A stretch of DNA of 64,000 nucleotides from Maratus speciosus (GCA_963932465.1 OZ010786.1:533637073-533701072); one strand, 5' to 3'; counted from the stretch's first letter, positions 23,853 through 34,540 are shown. Made by a program: numbers and translations. Notes: generated by a model not told the origin, from the letters alone.

Positions 23853-23855
23853 GTG
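23440..23855. mobile_element. hairpin MITE of the CACTGTAAAA family (copy 2)
   Basis: TA-flanked (23438-23439, 23856-23857). Left end CACTGGAAAA; right end, reversed, CACTGTAAAA followed by a 40-bp A/T tract. Contains two copies of the GTAAAGTTACTAAA...CTAGGAAACTGGGAT module. Confidence 0.75.
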
Positions 23856-24118
23856 TACATATAAACTTGCTTTTGACATTTACAAAACTTCTTTTTATAT
23901 AATAAATATTTGTAGCTGAAAATAATTTAAAATAGGGTTAATCAGCAAAGATTATGTAAAATATAGTAAAAATCATAAGTTATCTAAAACCAAAAATGAT
24001 AAGCTATAAAATAATTTGGTACAGAATGAATTTTATGAAGTAGAACTAAACATTTTTATTCTAACTTAACATACGCACTATTCTTTGGTATTAACGGAAA
24101 AAGTTACAAATTTATAAA

Positions 24119-24120
<2 letters not shown>

Positions 24121-24161
<41 letters not shown>
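24121..24161. repeat. T homopolymer, about 41 bp
   Basis: One of the longest T tracts in the window, in intron 2. It is not clearly at an element end. Length may be unreliable in the assembly. Confidence 0.8.
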
Positions 24162-24165
<4 letters not shown>

Positions 24166-24708
24166 AAGTGTTTTATATTAGCTGGAGAATGGAATTGAAT
24201 TATCTTTTTCGTTTTTTGCAATTCATGTAATTGCATGTTTGATAATCTGAATGTGCTCATATGAATGACTACAATGACTGATGCCCCAAACACATTGTTA
24301 TGCGTTGAAAGTTTTGGCGTGTTGGATATATGTGTTTGCCGTAAGTTTTTTTTTTTTTCCAATTAATTGATTATTTGATAGTGACAGAAACAATTAACCA
24401 ACAATCGATAATTTTAAAATTCTGTCATTAACACCGAATACCGTTTTTTCTAAAAAGTCCTATTAAAAATAATAGTTAAGAAATCCAAGATACTTTAAAT
24501 CAAAAATATAGCTGGCATTTTCACCATCAGGAGAAACATGTTTTATTTCAGTGCGACGTTTGGCATTACAAAGAAAAATTAATTAAAAATGAACTTCCCA
24601 TGTGAACATCCCTTAAAATTTTTTACACAAACTGGACGTTTTCAAACTATTTTACTTGCAAAGTAACTAAAGTCGAACATTCCACGTGTTTTTATAATTA
24701 ATTATATA

Positions 24709-24913
24709 CAATGTAAAAAAAAAAATCTGTAAAGTTACTAAAGTTTTTCTAGGAAACTGGGATGCCTAGAACTTTTTATGTAACAGCAACAAGAAAAATT
24801 CCTGTAACAGCGTCTGTTACAGGAATTTTTGTTGTTGTCGTTACATAAAAAGTTCTAGGCATCCCAGATTCCTAGAAAAACTTTAGTAACTTTACAAATA
24901 TCTTTGTACAGTG
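24709..24913. mobile_element. 205-bp near-perfect hairpin MITE (copy 3)
   Basis: TA-flanked (24707-24708, 24914-24915). The two halves are almost exact reverse complements about 24813: AAAGTTACTAAAGTTTTTC, CTAGGAAACTGGGATGCCTA and GTAACAGCAAC all recur inverted in the right half. It would form a stem of about 100 bp. Confidence 0.9.
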
Positions 24914-24915
24914 TA

Positions 24916-25200
24916 CAAACTATTGCTCTTGACACCGCACTCTTTTGTATCTGTTTTTAATTAACCAATGTACCTATTTGTTTTTCTTTAAAAGCACTCT
25001 AAGTAATCTCTAAAATCAAATAGGCATTTTTTTAGAGATTTTATCATTTTTCAATATTAGCGTTCTCCGGGTTTCGTTCATCTCACGAAACCTTAGTATC
25101 GCTTCCGTGTCTATCCGTCTGTCCATCTGTCCATCATACACTCGTACTATTTAAGTTAAAGAAGATACAAGTACTATTGAAGTATGTTGTTTCTTGATAG
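24916..25200. other. intronic stretch, nothing firmly recognised
   Basis: Contains a more GC-rich segment (CTCCGGGTTTCGTTCATCTC) and CTGTCC/CTGTCCATC short repeats, but no assignable feature. Confidence 0.4.
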
Positions 25201-25475
25201 CCCAATGCTTGTAGACTATAGTTACTGCGTGCGAACCCCGTTCTAATCAGTGTAACTTTTTGCTCAGATATCTTCTAAATAACGTCTAATAAAGGGAAAG
25301 ACAACCGTTATAGGTAATCCCACTCGATGTATATCGTAGCGGTAACAATAGACCATGGCCATCACCAAACAATAACAACATTATTTTTAATGATGACACT
25401 TTGCAGCTGCTTAATTTGAATAAAAAAAAGTTTATTACGAAAATATGTATTATTTGCAATATTATATATATTTTA
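25201..25475 (+). repeat. tRNA-derived SINE-like repeat, copy 2
   Basis: Same order of words as 16055-16326: CCCAATGCTTGTAGAC, GCGTGCGAACCCCG (B-box-like), CATCACCAAACAATAAC, GACACTTTGCAGCTGC, and an A-rich tail. By eye about 80 percent similar. Confidence 0.65.
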
Positions 25476-25870
25476 TAAGCTGATTCCCACATAAAATAAA
25501 TGTTATTTTCTTCCGAGTCTGCAAAATGCCTAAAAATGACCAAAAAACAGCATGACCAAAAAAGTGAGTATTTAACATAAATATTTTTCAATGAAAAATT
25601 GAGATCATTTGTAGATTATTTACTTGTATAAAGCTCTTAAATTTGTTATATCATTAATTTAGGTTAATGGTTATTAAATTGATGTTTTAAGGGGGTTTGT
25701 AGTTTTAGATCCATATTTTTGAACCTAAATTACTAAGCTCCTAAAGGATCAAATTCAGAAAATATATGTTTTCTGTCATTTATGATGTCATTTTGTTTGG
25801 AAAAAAATCAATGAATAAGCATTTTTATTATTATTTTAGCTTCGGAACTGAAAAAGTTAAGTTACAGACT

Positions 25871-25907
<37 letters not shown>

Positions 25908-26049
25908 TAGAGCTGAACACCCCCTGTCATACCGAAAATCATAAAATTATAAAATTTTGTAAAAGTTATATTATTAAAGTTTTTACAGTTTTTATGAATT
26001 CTAAAATTTCTTTGACATTACAGAATCTTAATTTCAGCTTTTCCTCCGT

Positions 26050-26127
26050 AGAAGTTATAGCCCAGTTGGTAAGGTTATATGGTTAATATTTAGAAGGTTA
26101 TGAGCGCAAACCCCGCCGGTTTCAGTT
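26050..26127 (+). repeat. tRNA-like SINE head or tRNA pseudogene
   Basis: TTATAGCCCAGTTGGTAAGG resembles a tRNA A box and GAGCGCAAACCCCGCC a B box, about 45 bases apart. No clean cloverleaf is visible, so a SINE head or pseudogene is more likely than a working tRNA. Confidence 0.4.
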
Positions 26128-26334
26128 GAAAATTTTCAAAACTTAAATTTGTAGTTTTTTTCGGAATTTGTTTTTTAAAGTAAATTTGCGAAGTATTATG
26201 TTTTCCTCCCCCAGAATCCCTACCCAAAATAGAAAAAGAAGAAACATTCTAAAAAAGGAATTGCATTGAAAAAATTTCACTTAAATTTCTAATTATTTGA
26301 GCGGAATTTCTTTTGCGAAGTATTGTGTGTCGCC

Positions 26335-26640
26335 AGCCTCCCCCCCCCCCAAAAAAAAAAAAAAAAAAAAATAATAATAATAAGGAAAACTCCCAAGAAT
26401 AAAAATTTGAAAACTGATTAAGGTTTTTGTTTCATGCTACCATCTATAGATATTTTTATAAATTAAAGAAAAACAAATAATTTTAATGGCAAATTATTTA
26501 AATCCAATTTTTTCTAATTGCCATTATTTTGCATCCAATTTTATTGATCGATTTTAAATTGCCAGACATTTGATAACACTCAAGAATTATAAAGAATGAG
26601 AGGGGGGTTGAATTTAAGGGGGGGGGGGTGCAACAATTTT
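26335..26640. other. low-complexity C, A and G runs with AT-rich sequence
   Basis: C11 followed by an A run with ATA repeats near 26340-26380, and G9 near 26620. No gene seen. Confidence 0.5.
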
Positions 26641-26785
26641 TAAATTATAAGTTCAATTAGACTTTTCTATTGATTAAAATATATTTATGATACATTATGT
26701 AAAATGTAATTTCAATCGAATCGCTTCATAAATATCATTATGTTATTTAATGTGCAATATTTAAATTTATTGTTCCAAATTGTAT

Positions 26786-27067
26786 GCACTGAAAAAAAAT
26801 AATTCTAAAGATCTAAAGATACAGAAATCTGTATGATTACTAAAATTTTATCTAACTCGGGGATAATTACACGAATATTTTTTGCATTTACATAACACGC
26901 TCAAAAAATCCCAGTTTCCTAGAAACAAGTAACTGTATAGGTTTTTGTTTTATAGTGTAATCATGCATCTTTTACTTGATTTTTTTTGTTGCATTTACAT
27001 AAACATTTCTATGCATCTCAATTTCCTAATAAATTTTTAGTAACTTTATAGATTTGTTTTACAATGT
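26786..27067. mobile_element. diverged hairpin MITE of the CACTGTAAAA family (copy 4)
   Basis: Starts CACTGAAAAAAAATAATTC and ends TTTACAATGTAG. Inside, ATTACTAAAATTTTATC, TCCCAGTTTCCTAGAAA and TAGTAACTTTATAGATTTG match the other copies with mutations. It sits just upstream of exon 3. Confidence 0.55.
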
Positions 27068-27227
27068 AGTAAGTGTTTTATTAAGCAAGCTGTGTTTTCT
27101 TTTTTATGTGTAAATGAAATATTTTGATTTGCATCAATCTTGTTTTATTTGTATTTTTTGCTGTTTTTTAATCTTACCGTATATATTTATAATCTGTGAT
27201 AAATTTCAATTTTGATTTAAATTTCAG

Positions 27228-27447
27228 CATTGGTATTTCCGAATCTACTGCGGGAGGTTCCATTTTTGGTGATTGGCGTAGAAGACTTGGATACTGCGGC
27301 CACTGTGGTTTACATGACAATTTACCATTCAGACAGGATTTCACTGAACTCAGAACACCCTATAGAACACGTTCTGGTTTTATGTATGGACCAATAAGAC
27401 GATTGTTAAAACTTCCAGATTTTCTGAAATTTTACATTAGACGCTGA
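27228..27447 (+). CDS. last coding exon of the multi-pass membrane protein
   Basis: The acceptor TTTAAATTTCAG ends at 27227. The first base completes the split codon from exon 2 (GT+C, Val) and the frame runs to a TGA at 27445-27447, residues 440-512. The C-terminus carries YCGHCGLHDN (a CxxC pair) and a basic tail, GPIRRLLKLPDFLKFYIRR. The CxxC could bind metal or form a disulfide; this is inference. An AATAAA follows 28 bases after the stop. Decayed copies of this exon lie downstream. Confidence 0.7.
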
Positions 27448-27475
27448 TATACTATAGATTTGATTTGTGCTGATT

Positions 27476-27481
27476 AATAAA
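27476..27481 (+). promoter_or_regulatory. polyadenylation signal AATAAA
   Basis: AATAAA 28 bp after the stop codon of exon 3 matches the usual animal signal. The same hexamer is kept in the decayed downstream copies. Confidence 0.65.
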
Positions 27482-27599
27482 ATGCAATTATTCTAACTTA
27501 TTGTTAATATTTTCTTTTCTGTAAAAGTAATTATAATTAAAACATGGTACTAAAAAATGAGACTTTCAGTATTAAATGTAACATTCGTTATTTATACTC

Positions 27600-27882
27600 T
27601 TTTTAACCGACTGCCAAGAAGGTTTATGTGTTTCACGCGTATCTGGGTATGTGGATTTCCTTTTACTCTCAAAACATCCTAACGGCTGGATGGGTTTTAA
27701 TTAATGAGGTCTCTTTCGATTCGTCTTAACCGTCCGATGAGTATAAGCTAGGTCTGCTTTTATAAATTCAAAATAGCGGCCGTAAAATAGAAAAGGGCGG
27801 TAGAGACGAAACAAATTTTTTACGCACCCTATTAAGTGGCATGTAATTGGATAGGTCTTTCAAAGTGAAGACGATTTTTCAT
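27600..27882. other. interspersed-repeat-like segment
   Basis: More GC-rich than its flanks (GTTTCACGCGTATCTGGGTA, AATAGCGGCCGTAAAATAG). No reading frame of note. It could be part of a dispersed repeat, but no second copy is seen in the window. Confidence 0.35.
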
Positions 27883-28392
27883 TGACTATATTACAGCCAG
27901 AAACTCCGTTTAAACAACCATAGGTAGGGTCTCTAGCTTTGCTGCAACTGTAACCTTCAAAGACATCTATAGGCCTCATCAAAAGAGTGTTGAGAGTTAG
28001 GAACTAACAATTAAACACAATTTAAAAGTCATCAATATAAGTAAATAATAAAAAAAAATGTTAGTAACGTAAAAAATAGTTTCACATTTATGGTAAATAA
28101 TTAATTAGTTCACTTTTAAGCAGGCGGACTGAATATATTACAGTCAGAAACTCCGTTTAAATATTACGCAACCGGAAAGTTGTGTGGGTAGGAGCACCAG
28201 CTTTACTGCAACTATAACCTTCATAGACATCTGTAAGCCTCATCAAAAGACTGTTGAGAGTTAGGAACTAACAATTAAACACAACTTTAAAGTCATCAAT
28301 ATAAGTAAATAATAATAAAAAAGGTAAGTAGCGTAAAAAAATAGTTTCACATTTATGGAAAATAATTAATTAGTTCACTTTTACGCAGGCGG
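27883..28392 (+). repeat. two-unit tandem repeat, about 250 bp
   Basis: Units at about 27883-28126 and 28127-28392 share CAGAAACTCCGTTTAAA, GCCTCATCAAAAGA, GTTGAGAGTTAGGAACTAAC, GTCATCAATATAAGTAAATA and GTTCACTTTTA.GCAGGCGG. High identity suggests recent duplication. Confidence 0.85.
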
Positions 28393-28611
28393 TTTTTTTG
28401 ATTTTTCAATTTATTTATTTATTGAATAATTAGTTTTATAAGACAATACGTTTTGCATATTTTTTTAAACTAAATTGCAGCTGCAAAAAATTCAAAACAT
28501 AAAACACTTCATTAATAATTGTATGCATAAATTCTAGTTTAAACGATTCCTGTTGAGTGCGAAACTTGTAAGTGAGCCTGAAATAAAAATGGAAATAAGA
28601 AAAATGCTTAA

Positions 28612-28690
28612 ATTATCATTCAGAAAAGATTTCACTCTAGTCAGAAAACACTATCATATCCGTTCTGGTTATACGGTCGGTGAGAAATTT
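28612..28690 (+). pseudogene. decayed duplicate of exon 3 (copy B)
   Basis: CATTCAGAAAAGATTTCACT and CGTTCTGGTTATACGG align with exon 3 (CATTCAGACAGGATTTCACT, CGTTCTGGTTTTATG). Substitutions and frame breaks rule out the original coding function. Confidence 0.65.
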
Positions 28691-29229
28691 ATCTTTATGA
28701 ATTTGATATTCCGTAAAAGTTAAACGCAATTAAATAGCAAAAATCTGTTTATTGTTCATTAAAAAAAATAATAATAATTTTAAAAAAATGTTAAAATAAT
28801 GACTTTCTGGTGAATACATGTAATATAATATAAGTTAAAATATATTAGAAAAATCACATCTCATCTGACGTACAACGTTTAAAATATAGAGATTTCTTCT
28901 AGACAATTCTCACATAAGCACAATGAAAATAATCGCAACATTTAAATCACACTGATGACGGCCTTGTAATGGTTGAAATCGTTCCGGGGTTTTTCTAGTG
29001 TATTTTAAGATATTATTAATGCATTTAAAAAAATTATATGTATGCACCGGAAAGTAATTTTTGTACATTTATTTGTGGTTTTTTATATGAATTTTAATTA
29101 TTTAACTTATTGTAGATTGAGCAGTACAATTTAACTTTCATTTATCTTTTTATTGTACAATGAACAGCACGACGCAACGTTTTATCCTCTATGCTTTATC
29201 ATTCCTATAACTTCCGTATCATTTTGACT

Positions 29230-29500
29230 CGTACTAGGACGGCCAACGCTTTTTTTTTTTTTTTTTTTTAGCACGCATTGGGTCTCCCTAAAACGCCTTG
29301 TGCCACGCGCGTATCAAGTGATTGGATGGTGGGTGGGCTCCATATTTTCTTCGGAATTACCTGTTCGAAGTCGCGTAACTCACTTCGTCTCTATGTACCA
29401 CGCCACACCTGTGCAGCATCCATCAACGGTTATGGGTCGTACTCGGTCGTACCAGGAACAAAAGACATTCTTTTATTATTAAAGATAAAACTTTATTAGT
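29230..29500 (+). other. GC-richer anonymous segment
   Basis: After a T-tract, GCCACGCGCGTATCAAGTG to TTACGGTCGTACCAGG-like sequence stands out in base composition from the AT-rich surroundings. Two short overlapping open frames exist, neither recognisable. It may be a piece of a mobile element or a former exon. Confidence 0.3.
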
Positions 29501-29591
29501 TGCAGTTATACGCACATAAAACAGAACATCGGTATCTTATTTCGTTTATGTTTTATGAAGAATAAAAGTTGTAAAGATAAAGTTGAGACAC

Positions 29592-29990
29592 CCTTTATAT
29601 GTATATATGGACCACTAAGAGATTGTTAAATCTTTCAGCTTTTTGAAATTTTTTCATTAGACGCTAATACTCTATAGATGTTGATTTGTGCTCATTAATA
29701 AAATACACTTATTCTGATGTATTGCTAATATTTTCTCTGTGAAAAAGTACATATAATTCAAACATATTACTAGAAAAATGAAACTTATAGTAATACAATA
29801 TAACCTTCGTTATTTTAAATTTCTTTGTATAATCAGTTATATAATAAAATACGTTTTTCATATTTTTAAACTAAAATTGCAGCTGCAAAAAATTCAAAAC
29901 AGAAAAATCTTCATTCATAATTTTAAGCATAAATTCTAGTTTAAATGATTTTTGTAGAGTGCGAAACTTGTTATATAAGGCCACATATAT
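29592..29990 (+). pseudogene. decayed duplicate of exon 3 end and 3' flank (copy C)
   Basis: TATATGGACCACTAAGAG, CATTAGACGCTAATACTCTA, TTGATTTGTGCTCATTAATA and AATAAAATAC follow exon 3 and its 3' flank in order, with a one-base loss that shifts the frame. It continues into TTGCAGCTGCAAAAAATTC and GAGTGCGAAACTTG, also found at 28480-28580. Confidence 0.75.
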
Positions 29991-30009
29991 ACTATTTGCA
30001 TTTTTTTTT

Positions 30010-30345
30010 TGTGTGTGTGTTCTTTAATAAAAGGCATTTATTCCTACGTATTGTGAATATTTTCGGCAAAAGTAAATGCAATTCAAACATTTTACTATTA
30101 AAATGAAATGTTCAGTAATATATTATACATTTATTATGCATGCTCTTTGTGTTTAATTTGTTCTATAAGGCAAAAAGTTTTCAAATTTTCTAAATAAGCG
30201 CTTTGTAAATTTTATTCTGGCTGCAAAAAACTCAAAACATATAATGATTTAGAAAATATTTCCAAAAAATCTACTTTCAAATGTTTGGTATTGAGACCAA
30301 AGGCTACAAATGAGCTTGAAATAATAATTAAAAGAAAAATAAATA
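30010..30345 (+). repeat. third decayed copy of the gene's 3' flank
   Basis: TTTAATAAAAGGCATTTATT, TATTTTCGGCAAAAGTAA and ATTCAAACATTTTACTA correspond to the 3' flank of exon 3. The following GCTGCAAAAAACTCAAAACA matches 28480 and 29880. Exon sequence itself is missing here. Confidence 0.65.
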
Positions 30346-30789
30346 AAATTAAAGTTAACTCTATCCTAATATACCAAATATTCCAATAAAAAGATAAAGT
30401 ATGATACAAATAAACATTAGAATATTTTTCAGAAAAGTCCAATAGTCTTTGGGCTAATTAAATATTATCCTGTATATTCTCGTCGAAGCAAGTGGAACAT
30501 AATCCTCAATAAAATAAATATAAAATGCCGTCTAAAATTTTGCTATCTGAAAATCTATTAGAAAATTCTTTATTTACAACTATTAATTATTATTCCTACT
30601 CCCAATAAAAATGCTGATATGCATGCAATTTTTTATATACAAAAGAAGTATTAAATGCAGTTAAACAAAATACGTTATGCTAGCACAAATAAATTAACGT
30701 CTGAATTCATTTTTTTTATTAAAGGTGCAAATATTAAGACTGACTTGAATACAATTAATAAAATAACCCAAAATTGTATCACTAATAAA

Positions 30790-30975
30790 TCATGTTAGAT
30801 AACCATAAGGGTTTATTAGTGAGAAATTGCAGGGCTAGGATATCGGCCAGGAACAACAGCACGGTACACTGTAGATTCAGGTTCGAGCCCTGGCCCAGGC
30901 TAATTGTTCACTTCTGTTCGGTTATTGCATTAAATGTGTTCAAGTATGTCTTAATATATCTATCTTTAATAAAAA
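30790..30975 (+). repeat. tRNA-derived SINE, copy 1
   Basis: GGGCTAGGATATCGGCCAG...CAACAGCACGG...CAGGTTCGAGCCCTGGCCC has a strong Pol III B box (GGTTCGAGCC) but lacks the A-box part present in copy 2. The tail carries TTATTGCATTAA, GTGTTCAAGT and TTTAATAAAA. Confidence 0.7.
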
Positions 30976-31089
30976 TATGAATTCAGACGTAATTTATGTG
31001 TCATTAATATATATTGTGAATTGATGGAAATTAATTTATTCATCGTATATTCCGCCATCACGTGCTATGCGATTGCCGGCCGATGACGT

Positions 31090-31290
31090 TCCCCAGTATG
31101 GTTTACTAGTAAGAAATTTACGGGCTAGGATAACTGCCAAGTTAGCTCATCGGTTAAGCAACAGCACGGTATGATGTGGACCGAAGTTCGAGTCCTGGCC
31201 CTGGATAATTTTTCACACCTCTTGGATTATTGCATTAATTGTGTTCAAGTCTGTCTTATATATGTACCTTTAATACATTATGAAGTTTTT
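31090..31290 (+). repeat. tRNA-derived SINE, copy 2
   Basis: GTTAGCTCATCGGTTAAGC (A-box-like) and AAGTTCGAGTCCTGG (B box) are spaced as in a tRNA and are followed by the same tail as copy 1 (TTATTGCATTAA, GTGTTCAAGTCTGTCTTA). The same leader, GGTTTA(C/T)TAGT.AGAAATT, precedes both. Confidence 0.75.
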
Positions 31291-31879
31291 CAACTTGCAG
31301 ATTAAAACTAATAAAATATGTAATGAGCAAAACCTACATGATCTGTATATCATGATGATTCATATGTAGATATATCTAATAAAGAATGATTTAATTTATA
31401 GAACTTCTGCATTTTTCTGGTTATGTAGCCGTATAAATCTTTCGTCTCGTGGTTTCAAGACATTAAAAAACAACATTAATTGCTTTAAAATACACCCTGA
31501 TTGCAATAAGAAATAATCTGTGTTATGTACACACTGAAGATAACATATGTACTATTAGTAGCAAAACAGAGCCTCCATGTCTAATCTTTCAAATAAATTT
31601 AATTGGAGAAGTATAGAAAAGTTGAACACACTGTTGAACGTTCTGCTTGATTGCGAGTGTAGTAAGGCTAACATTCGTAATATATGAGGGAAAAAATGCT
31701 TTGTGATAGTCGGCGATTTGGATAACAATGGTATTGTTGGAAAGTGCTTGTCATGAGAAACAAAAATTCCAATGAAACTACACGTCCGAAATGAACAACA
31801 CAGGATCTGCATGGTCAATTTTTGCCAAGTGTCGATTAACGTCTACAACAGCTGCGTTATCCAAATATCCTAATAACCA

Positions 31880-32260
31880 CCTCCAATTAGAAAGAAAAAT
31901 CAAAACAGTTAAATGCATTGTATTTCGAAACCTTAAAAATATATATACGTGAAGAGCAGAGGCTCCTCATCTTGGATGATTGGGCAGGCCATGTAGAGTC
32001 TGAACTTCACAGAAAATTGAGGGAAAACGTCGAAATCATAATTTTACCTGGAGATACAATAAAGTACCTCCAAATCCTTGATGTTGAAACGATTCGTGAC
32101 TACAAACTTGCAGTCAAACGTATGACCGAGTATTCCAAATCCCACGGTCTTATATGTGGTACAGAACGTTTCAGTGCAAGGGAAGCTTATTTGTTTCACA
32201 ACCAATTCTCAAAAAATACGTTTGAAGATATGCGCTGAAATGCTTTCCAAAAGGTTTTAT
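31880..32260 (+). pseudogene. pogo/Tigger-type DDE transposase fragment
   Basis: An open frame of 106 residues (31918-32238) contains RLLILDDWAGH, a variant of the second catalytic Asp block, then IIILPGDTIKYLQILDVETI, the equivalent of the ILPPNTT..LQPLD block, with 34 residues between the two Asp. Known pogo-like transposases exceed 400 residues, so this is only the C-terminal half of the catalytic core. Stops upstream (31560-31900) break the rest. Altered residues in the LPP-N-T block also argue it is dead. Confidence 0.65.
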
Positions 32261-33479
32261 TACAAATTTAAATACCAAATTTCAGATCTGTGAGAGAAGA
32301 ACGTTTCACACTAATATTCAAAATTTGTAACAAATGTAAAAGCCGTCAGTTTATCAAATGCACCTGATGGGAAGATTCTCTATATTTTATGCACTTTTAC
32401 ACTGACACCCACTTCCATCAATAATCATGAGCCCAGCCAAGTGCCATAAATGGACTTAATGTCATATATTCTACAACGACTCTTCTAATCGCAATATTTG
32501 TGGCATACCGGACATTTTTGTGTTAATAAGTCTGCTTTACTAACATTCCATGTCAAGCAGTATATTTCTCTCACTACATTATACAGCACCACTTTGTCTG
32601 TATTAAAAATGTTGCAAACACATGTCAATAGCTCACAGTTACATTAAAAAAAATGCTTATATATTTATTTATCCTTTCGTGGAATGCTCGTGCAATTTGC
32701 CTTCTAGCTCCTGCGGTTTTTATTTTTGACGGTAGTTCCAATGACTTCTTTATGTCTCGTAACAAGACCTTTCCAACGATACAATACCTTTATCACAATC
32801 GGCGATTAGCACCTCAGATGTAACAGATGTAGCTTGTAACAGATGATTCATTTCGCTTTGAAGTGGGCGTTTCGGTATTGCTCAGTGTGCGTATTTAAAT
32901 GATTGGCTTTCAAGGTTTTCCACATCATTTTCAGGTATTTATGAAAAGCATTTTTAAATGTTCTAACCGGTACTAACCCGATGATTTGTGTTATTATATG
33001 AATTAATTATTGAATGACGAATTACGTGACGAATCCCTATATTGCATAAGTGATTCTTATTTCTTTAAGGCGATAGATGGTGCTGCCAGTCTAAGCTAGT
33101 CAACGAAGTGAAATAATTTTAAGTTTATGAATTACAACTAATTATGCTTGCTTTTTATCAGAAATTTATCTACAAACACGTGGTAGAGAATTTATTTTTA
33201 CTTATTAAACTTCATTTTTTCATAACAATATGTATTATTTATTTATTTATTTATTTATTAAAACTACACGGGCATTAAAAGCTGCCGTGAATTTTATTTT
33301 TATCTGTCTAATCCTCTAAAAGCCTAAATTTGAAACTTGATGCAGCTAACGATTTATTATATATATTTTTATTACTTGAGTTTTATTTTACATTTTATAC
33401 ATTTTTTTTTTAAATATTAAACCTGGATATCATGATAATTTCTTTTATAGCTCTTATAGACGGTTTGCATTGACGCCAC
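32261..33479. other. stretch without recognised genes
   Basis: AT-rich with short TTTA repeats near 33238-33260. No open frame or repeat that I can assign. Confidence 0.45.
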
Positions 33480-33494
33480 GTTGCTATTAGCAAC
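33480..33494. promoter_or_regulatory. candidate RFX X-box
   Basis: GTTGCTATTAGCAAC is a perfect odd palindrome that fits the RFX consensus RYYNYY-N3-RRNRAC. X-boxes control ciliary genes in animals. No nearby coding exon is visible, so function is speculative. Confidence 0.3.
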
Positions 33495-33924
33495 GACTGA
33501 TACTATTGCATCTGGAGCACACACGTGGCGCACAAAACTGTCCGTTTGCTTTTAAAAGCACGTGTTATCTACGTGCGAATTTTTTTCTTTCCGTTTTATG
33601 TTTTTTTTTTTTATGCAAATGAATAATAAACTTTTCTTTCTGAGACATACACATACATATTCTTGATAATAGTCAGAAAATATAACGAAAATTTTAGATC
33701 AGCTGAATTTATTTAATTGTAGTTACATGCAAAATATTTTAGCTTAATTATTTTAAATGTAAAATCATTATTTTTCAAACTATTATTGAGTGTTAAACTT
33801 TATTTAATTATAAAGCATTCAAATAACATTAATAATAATAATAAAAGTCCTATAACTTCTCTTCTTAATAAAATATGTCATTATTGAAATGAATTATCGA
33901 CAAAAATATTAAACATTTTGCCAT

Positions 33925-34015
33925 GCTTGGGTTCCAACCTGCGTCCTCTACAAAAATTCAGAGCTTTAGAGTGTTACATTAATCCGCTACGCTAGCGGGA
34001 ACTCGTTTAACTTTC
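33925..34015 (-). repeat. tRNA-like SINE head or pseudogene, minus strand
   Basis: On the minus strand, GCTAGCGTAGCGGATTAATG resembles an A box and GCAGGTTGGAACCCAAGC a B box, about 60 bases apart. The insert between them is long for a standard tRNA. Confidence 0.4.
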
Positions 34016-34439
34016 TTCTAAATTGAAGAGGTTCGAAAAACAGTTGACGCATACGAATGTCTCAAATTTGAGTTCTGATCTTACAGAAATATTTTTGCGT
34101 TTTAATATTTATGATACCTTATATTTTCATAGAAGTAGCTACAACTTAATATACTGGCTTCCTTCGTGTCTAACTATCGGCAATTCATAACACGGATCAC
34201 AGTCCATGTATAACTTTTAGCCTCAAATCACTGTGTTTATCTTCTGTGTGTAATATGAACAAAACAATACGACACCCCTGAAATAAACTGTATCTAGCTC
34301 ATAATATAGATACAATACATTTTTGAATTGTTAATAATGCTGAAAGAGGCAAATAATATGAATTTTGTGAAAGAAAGAAAAGCTTGTTTACAGTAAGATC
34401 GAATAGCAGACAAACTTAAGACAACTTCGACCTATGATG

Positions 34440-34540
34440 TGATAGTTCGACTGAGCAAGCACATTTGCGCATGTGCAGCGCGTCACTCAAAAGGCAGACT
34501 GGTGCTTATATACTGCGCATGCGCAACTGTGGAATTTTAA
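34440..34540 (-). promoter_or_regulatory. promoter-like segment with NRF-1-type palindrome and TATA box
   Basis: A perfect TGCGCATGCGCA (34514-34525) matches the NRF-1/EWG palindrome, and a second TGCGCATGTGCA lies near 34465. On the minus strand TATATAAGC follows 2 bp after the palindrome, with CCAGTCTG downstream as a possible initiator. No exon is recognised downstream on that strand. Confidence 0.3.

Noticed and set aside
30822..31205. Functional tRNA genes
   Set aside because: Only the A/B box words are present. No full cloverleaf can be drawn, and two copies share a SINE-type tail.
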